A DNA stretch of 8,187 bases from Ga0077554 sp046590885 (GTDB lineage Bacteria; Pseudomonadota; Gammaproteobacteria; Ga0077554; Ga007554): positions 1-8,187 of the forward strand of contig JBKJTS010000056.1 in the NCBI GenBank assembly GCA_046590885.1, written 5' to 3'. A program made the position numbers and the translations under genes. Under the pieces are notes generated by a model that had not been told where the DNA came from, did no database searches, and was given only the letters and a program-made list of their open reading frames with translations. How positions within the stretch are numbered: position 1 is the first letter of the stretch; each line of letters starts with the position of its first letter. This document shows positions 5,675 to 8,187 of the stretch, piece by piece.

Positions 5675-7975
5675 ATGCTGAATATATTACGCCGTATCAT
5701 CCAGGAAGTGAACGCCGCTCAGGACCTTGAGCAGGCGCTGTCTATCATTGTCAAACGTGTCAAGAAATCCATGGCGGTGGAAGTCTGTTCTGTCTACCTG
5801 GCCGACCCCAACACCCACCACTATGTACTCATGGCCAGTGACGGACTCAACCCTGAAGCCATAGGCCGCGTACGCCTGGCGCCTGGTGAAGGCATTATCA
5901 GCGTGGTTGCCGAAACGGCAGAACCTTTGAATCTGGATAACGCCACAGATCATCCGCGTTACCGCTTCATAGCGGAAACTGGCGAAGAACGCTACCACGC
6001 TTTTCTGGGCGTGCCCATCATTCACCACCGCAAAGTACTGGGCATAGTCGTCGTGCGTCAGCATACCCAGCGGCGCTTTAAAGAAAATGAGGTGGCTTTC
6101 CTGGTTACCCTTGCTGCCCAGCTTTCCGGCGCTATCGCTCACGCCGAAGTGGTTGGCGCCATTCAAATATCTGGCCGTGACCTGTTAGACAACCGCCATG
6201 ATGGACGACCGCTGGAAGGTTTACCTGGTGCGCCAGGTGTCGCCATCGGTACCGCCATGGTGGTGTATCCACCAGCGGATCTGGACGCGATTCCCGATCG
6301 TAAAATTACCAACATCAATGGGGAAATTGTCGCCTTCATGGCTGCCGTAAAAAGCGTGCAGGACGACATGGCCGCGCTGGCTAAGCGTCTTAGCCCTAAA
6401 CTCAATGCCGAAGACCGGGCTTTATTTGATGCTTACCAATTAATGCTGGGCAGTGACACCCTCATCAACAATACGCTGGATCGTATTCGCGCCGGAAGTT
6501 GGGCATCAGGGGCCTTGCGGGAAACCGTTAACGAGCACGCGCGTATCTTTGACGAAATGGATGACCCTTACATTCGTGAACGTGCTGAGGACGTACGTGA
6601 TTTAGGGCGGCGTATTCTGGTGTGCCTGCAAAGCGGCAAACGTAACACCCCACCCTACCCTGACCATACTATTTTAGTCGGCGAAGAAATCACTGCGACT
6701 ATGCTTGCCGAAGTCCCCAGCGAAAAATTGAAAGGCGTTATTTCTGCACGTGGCTCCAGCTCCTCGCATGTTGCCATTTTGGCGCGGGCGTTAGGTGTGC
6801 CTGCGGTCGTTGGCGCGGGCGATCTGCCCGTTGCGCGCATGGACGGACGCGAACTGATTGTCGACGGTTATCTGGGAAAAGTGTACGTACAGCCTTCTGC
6901 CACACTGCTCACCGAATACAACCGTCTGCTGCGTGAAGAAAAACAGCTCGCTGCTGGCCTTGCTGAATTGCGTGACCTACCCGCCATCACCCAGGACGGC
7001 CTGCGCATGCCACTGTATGCCAATACTGGACTGCTGTCCGATGTTGCATCGTCACTCAGTAGTGGCGCCGAAGGCATCGGCCTGTACCGCACCGAAGTTC
7101 CTTTTATGATACGTCAGCGCTTCCCCAGCGAGGAAGAACAGCGCCGCGTCTATCGCCAGGTACTGGAAGCCTACGCGCCGCGTCCCGTCACCCTGCGCAC
7201 CCTGGACATAGGTGGCGACAAGGAACTACCCTACTTTCCAATTCACGAAGATAATCCCTTTCTCGGTTGGCGCGGGATACGCATTACCCTCGACCACCCA
7301 GAAATTTTTCTCACGCAACTGCGCGCCATGCTGCGCGCCAGTGCCGGATTAGGCAATTTGCATATTCTGCTGCCCATGATCAGCAGCGTCACGGAAGTTG
7401 ACGAAGCCATCGTACTGCTGAACCGTGCCTGGCAGGAGTTATGCGATGCCGGTGAAATCATTGAACGTCCCCGTATTGGCGCCATGATCGAAGTGCCTTC
7501 TGCGGTGTATCAAGCCGACGCGCTGGCCAGGCGTGTCGACTTTCTTTCTGTTGGGACGAACGATCTTACTCAATACCTGCTCGCGGTAGATCGCAACAAT
7601 GCGCAAGTAGCCAGCCTATACGATTCCCTCCATCCTGCCGTGCTTCACGCTCTGGTGCAGGTGGCAGAGAGCGCACGCCGTCAAAACACTCCCGTGAGCG
7701 TGTGTGGCGAAATGGCCGGTGATCCGGCAGCAGCGTTGCTATTGATGGGTATGGGGATAGATAGTCTCAGCATGAGCGCCGCCAGCCTGCCACGTGTTAA
7801 ATGGGTGATACGCAACTTCACTCGCACCCAGGCACAAGACATGCTCGCGCAAGTGCTCCTTATGGAAGACGCCAGCACGATTCGGACTTTCCTTAATATC
7901 ACCCTTGAAACCGCCGGGCTAGGCCATATGATCAGAGGCGGTGGCATCTCGGCCAAGCATCACTTGCCTCACTAA
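5675..7975 (+). CDS. ptsP: PtsP, enzyme I of the nitrogen PTS (EI-Ntr)
   Basis: A 766-residue cytoplasmic phosphoenolpyruvate-protein phosphotransferase that autophosphorylates from PEP and passes phosphate to NPr and then EIIA-Ntr, a regulatory relay controlling potassium, nitrogen and storage metabolism. A GAF domain occupies about 15-165 (EVCSVYLADP, GEGIISVVAE, FLGVPIIHH). The EI N-terminal domain starts at GAPGVAIG (about 185). The phosphohistidine is His365 in SSSSHVAILARALGVPAVVGAG. The PEP-binding barrel carries Arg472 (GLYRTE), Arg508 (TLRTLDIGGDKELPY), Arg533 (GWRGIR), SVGTNDLTQY from about 625 and the acid-base Cys677 (CGEMAGDP). It ends GLGHMIRGGG like E. coli PtsP. All catalytic residues are intact, and length is normal (E. 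coli 748). No Shine-Dalgarno precedes ATG 5675, but the MLNILRRIIQEV start matches the family. The partners ptsN and NPr are not in the window. Confidence 0.97.
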   Translation: MLNILRRIIQEVNAAQDLEQALSIIVKRVKKSMAVEVCSVYLADPNTHHYVLMASDGLNPEAIGRVRLAPGEGIISVVAETAEPLNLDNATDHPRYRFIAETGEERYHAFLGVPIIHHRKVLGIVVVRQHTQRRFKENEVAFLVTLAAQLSGAIAHAEVVGAIQISGRDLLDNRHDGRPLEGLPGAPGVAIGTAMVVYPPADLDAIPDRKITNINGEIVAFMAAVKSVQDDMAALAKRLSPKLNAEDRALFDAYQLMLGSDTLINNTLDRIRAGSWASGALRETVNEHARIFDEMDDPYIRERAEDVRDLGRRILVCLQSGKRNTPPYPDHTILVGEEITATMLAEVPSEKLKGVISARGSSSSHVAILARALGVPAVVGAGDLPVARMDGRELIVDGYLGKVYVQPSATLLTEYNRLLREEKQLAAGLAELRDLPAITQDGLRMPLYANTGLLSDVASSLSSGAEGIGLYRTEVPFMIRQRFPSEEEQRRVYRQVLEAYAPRPVTLRTLDIGGDKELPYFPIHEDNPFLGWRGIRITLDHPEIFLTQLRAMLRASAGLGNLHILLPMISSVTEVDEAIVLLNRAWQELCDAGEIIERPRIGAMIEVPSAVYQADALARRVDFLSVGTNDLTQYLLAVDRNNAQVASLYDSLHPAVLHALVQVAESARRQNTPVSVCGEMAGDPAAALLLMGMGIDSLSMSAASLPRVKWVIRNFTRTQAQDMLAQVLLMEDASTIRTFLNITLETAGLGHMIRGGGISAKHHLPH

Positions 7976-7996
7976 CTCAGAAGCGGCAGCCACACA

Positions 7997-8030
7997 ACAA
8001 AAAAACGGGCCTTTCGGCCCGTTTTTTTGT
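7997..8030. terminator. Strong bidirectional intrinsic terminator
   Basis: A perfect 15-base-pair stem (7997-8011 with 8016-8030) closes on the loop TTTC. The core CGGGCC/GGCCCG is flanked by seven As on the left and seven Ts on the right. It lies 22 bases after the ptsP stop, so it ends rppH-ptsP transcription. Being symmetrical, it can also stop transcripts of the converging minus-strand gene at the right edge. Confidence 0.95.
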
Positions 8031-8124
8031 GAAACTCCACGATAATCAGTACTATGTCCTATCCTTCCAGGCGATCGAAAAACACATTAATACCTTGTCG
8101 TTTGTGGCAAAAATTCTTCTATTC

Positions 8125-8187
8125 TTATGGCAACTGCAACGACAAATACTCCGCCACCGCCTCAACTTCCTCAGCACTCAGCTTCTT
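8125..8187 (-). CDS. Partial CDS, C-terminus like a class I cytochrome c
   Basis: The window edge cuts this gene, leaving only its last 20 codons and TAA (8127-8125). The residues KKLSAEEVEAVAEYLSLQLP form the amphipathic C-terminal helix pattern LSxEEVxAVAxYL, typical of small monohaem class I cytochromes c. The haem-binding CxxCH and the axial Met lie outside the window, so the assignment rests on the helix alone. It converges on ptsP and probably shares the hairpin at 7997-8030 as terminator. Confidence 0.6.
   Translation of the reverse strand, partial: KKLSAEEVEAVAEYLSLQLP

Noticed and set aside
8095..8145. Inverted repeat TTGTCGTT ... AACGACAA around the stop of the partial right-edge gene
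   Set aside because: Arms are only 8 bases with a 35-base loop, one arm is coding sequence, and the strong hairpin at 7997-8030 already explains termination.

Overview
The window reads as a chromosomal, mostly housekeeping segment of a betaproteobacterium. The protein flavours (RppH with a V/M-I-D-x-D-G-[YF]-R start, PtsP, SurE-Pcm-NlpD) fit the Nitrosomonadaceae/Nitrosomonas neighbourhood best, but genus is an inference that the sequence cannot settle. There are no tRNA or rRNA genes, no CRISPR array, and no intact insertion sequence or phage gene.

Layout. Bases 1-504 hold no convincing intact gene: a very AT-rich stretch with two inverted repeats, then a short minus-strand stretch that looks like a decayed or very small coding sequence. 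Bases 505-3324 are a minus-strand cluster, surE - pcm - nlpD - a small DUF5658-type membrane protein gene. surE and pcm overlap by ATGA, and nlpD starts 7 bases after pcm. The last gene has its own good sigma70-like promoter, whose -35 box overlaps the nlpD stop codon region, and a near-perfect Shine-Dalgarno. In enterobacteria and pseudomonads rpoS follows nlpD; here it does not.

Divergent from surE is a 445-residue MgtC/SapB-DUF4010 polytopic membrane protein (3431-4768). An 83-base gap with a pair of 20-base-spaced direct repeats precedes rppH (RNA 5' pyrophosphohydrolase, Nudix). ptsP (enzyme I of the nitrogen PTS, GAF plus PEP-utilising domains) follows, the same pairing as in E. coli. 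A very strong, symmetrical hairpin terminator closes ptsP and can also serve the converging gene. That gene enters from the right edge and shows only its last 20 codons, resembling the C-terminus of a class I cytochrome c.

How they fit together. surE/pcm/nlpD are a classical stationary-phase and repair/cell-division group (nucleotide phosphatase, isoaspartyl repair, amidase activator). rppH/ptsP couple mRNA 5'-end processing with the regulatory phosphorelay. I see no obvious new multi-gene system. The most interesting points are an RppH C-terminal extension carrying an internally duplicated ~19-residue module, the replacement of rpoS by a DUF5658 gene with its own promoter, and the possible gene remnant at the left edge. 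Several starts were corrected from the longest open frame: the DUF5658 gene at 966, nlpD at 1851, pcm at 2557, surE at 3324 and rppH at 4897.
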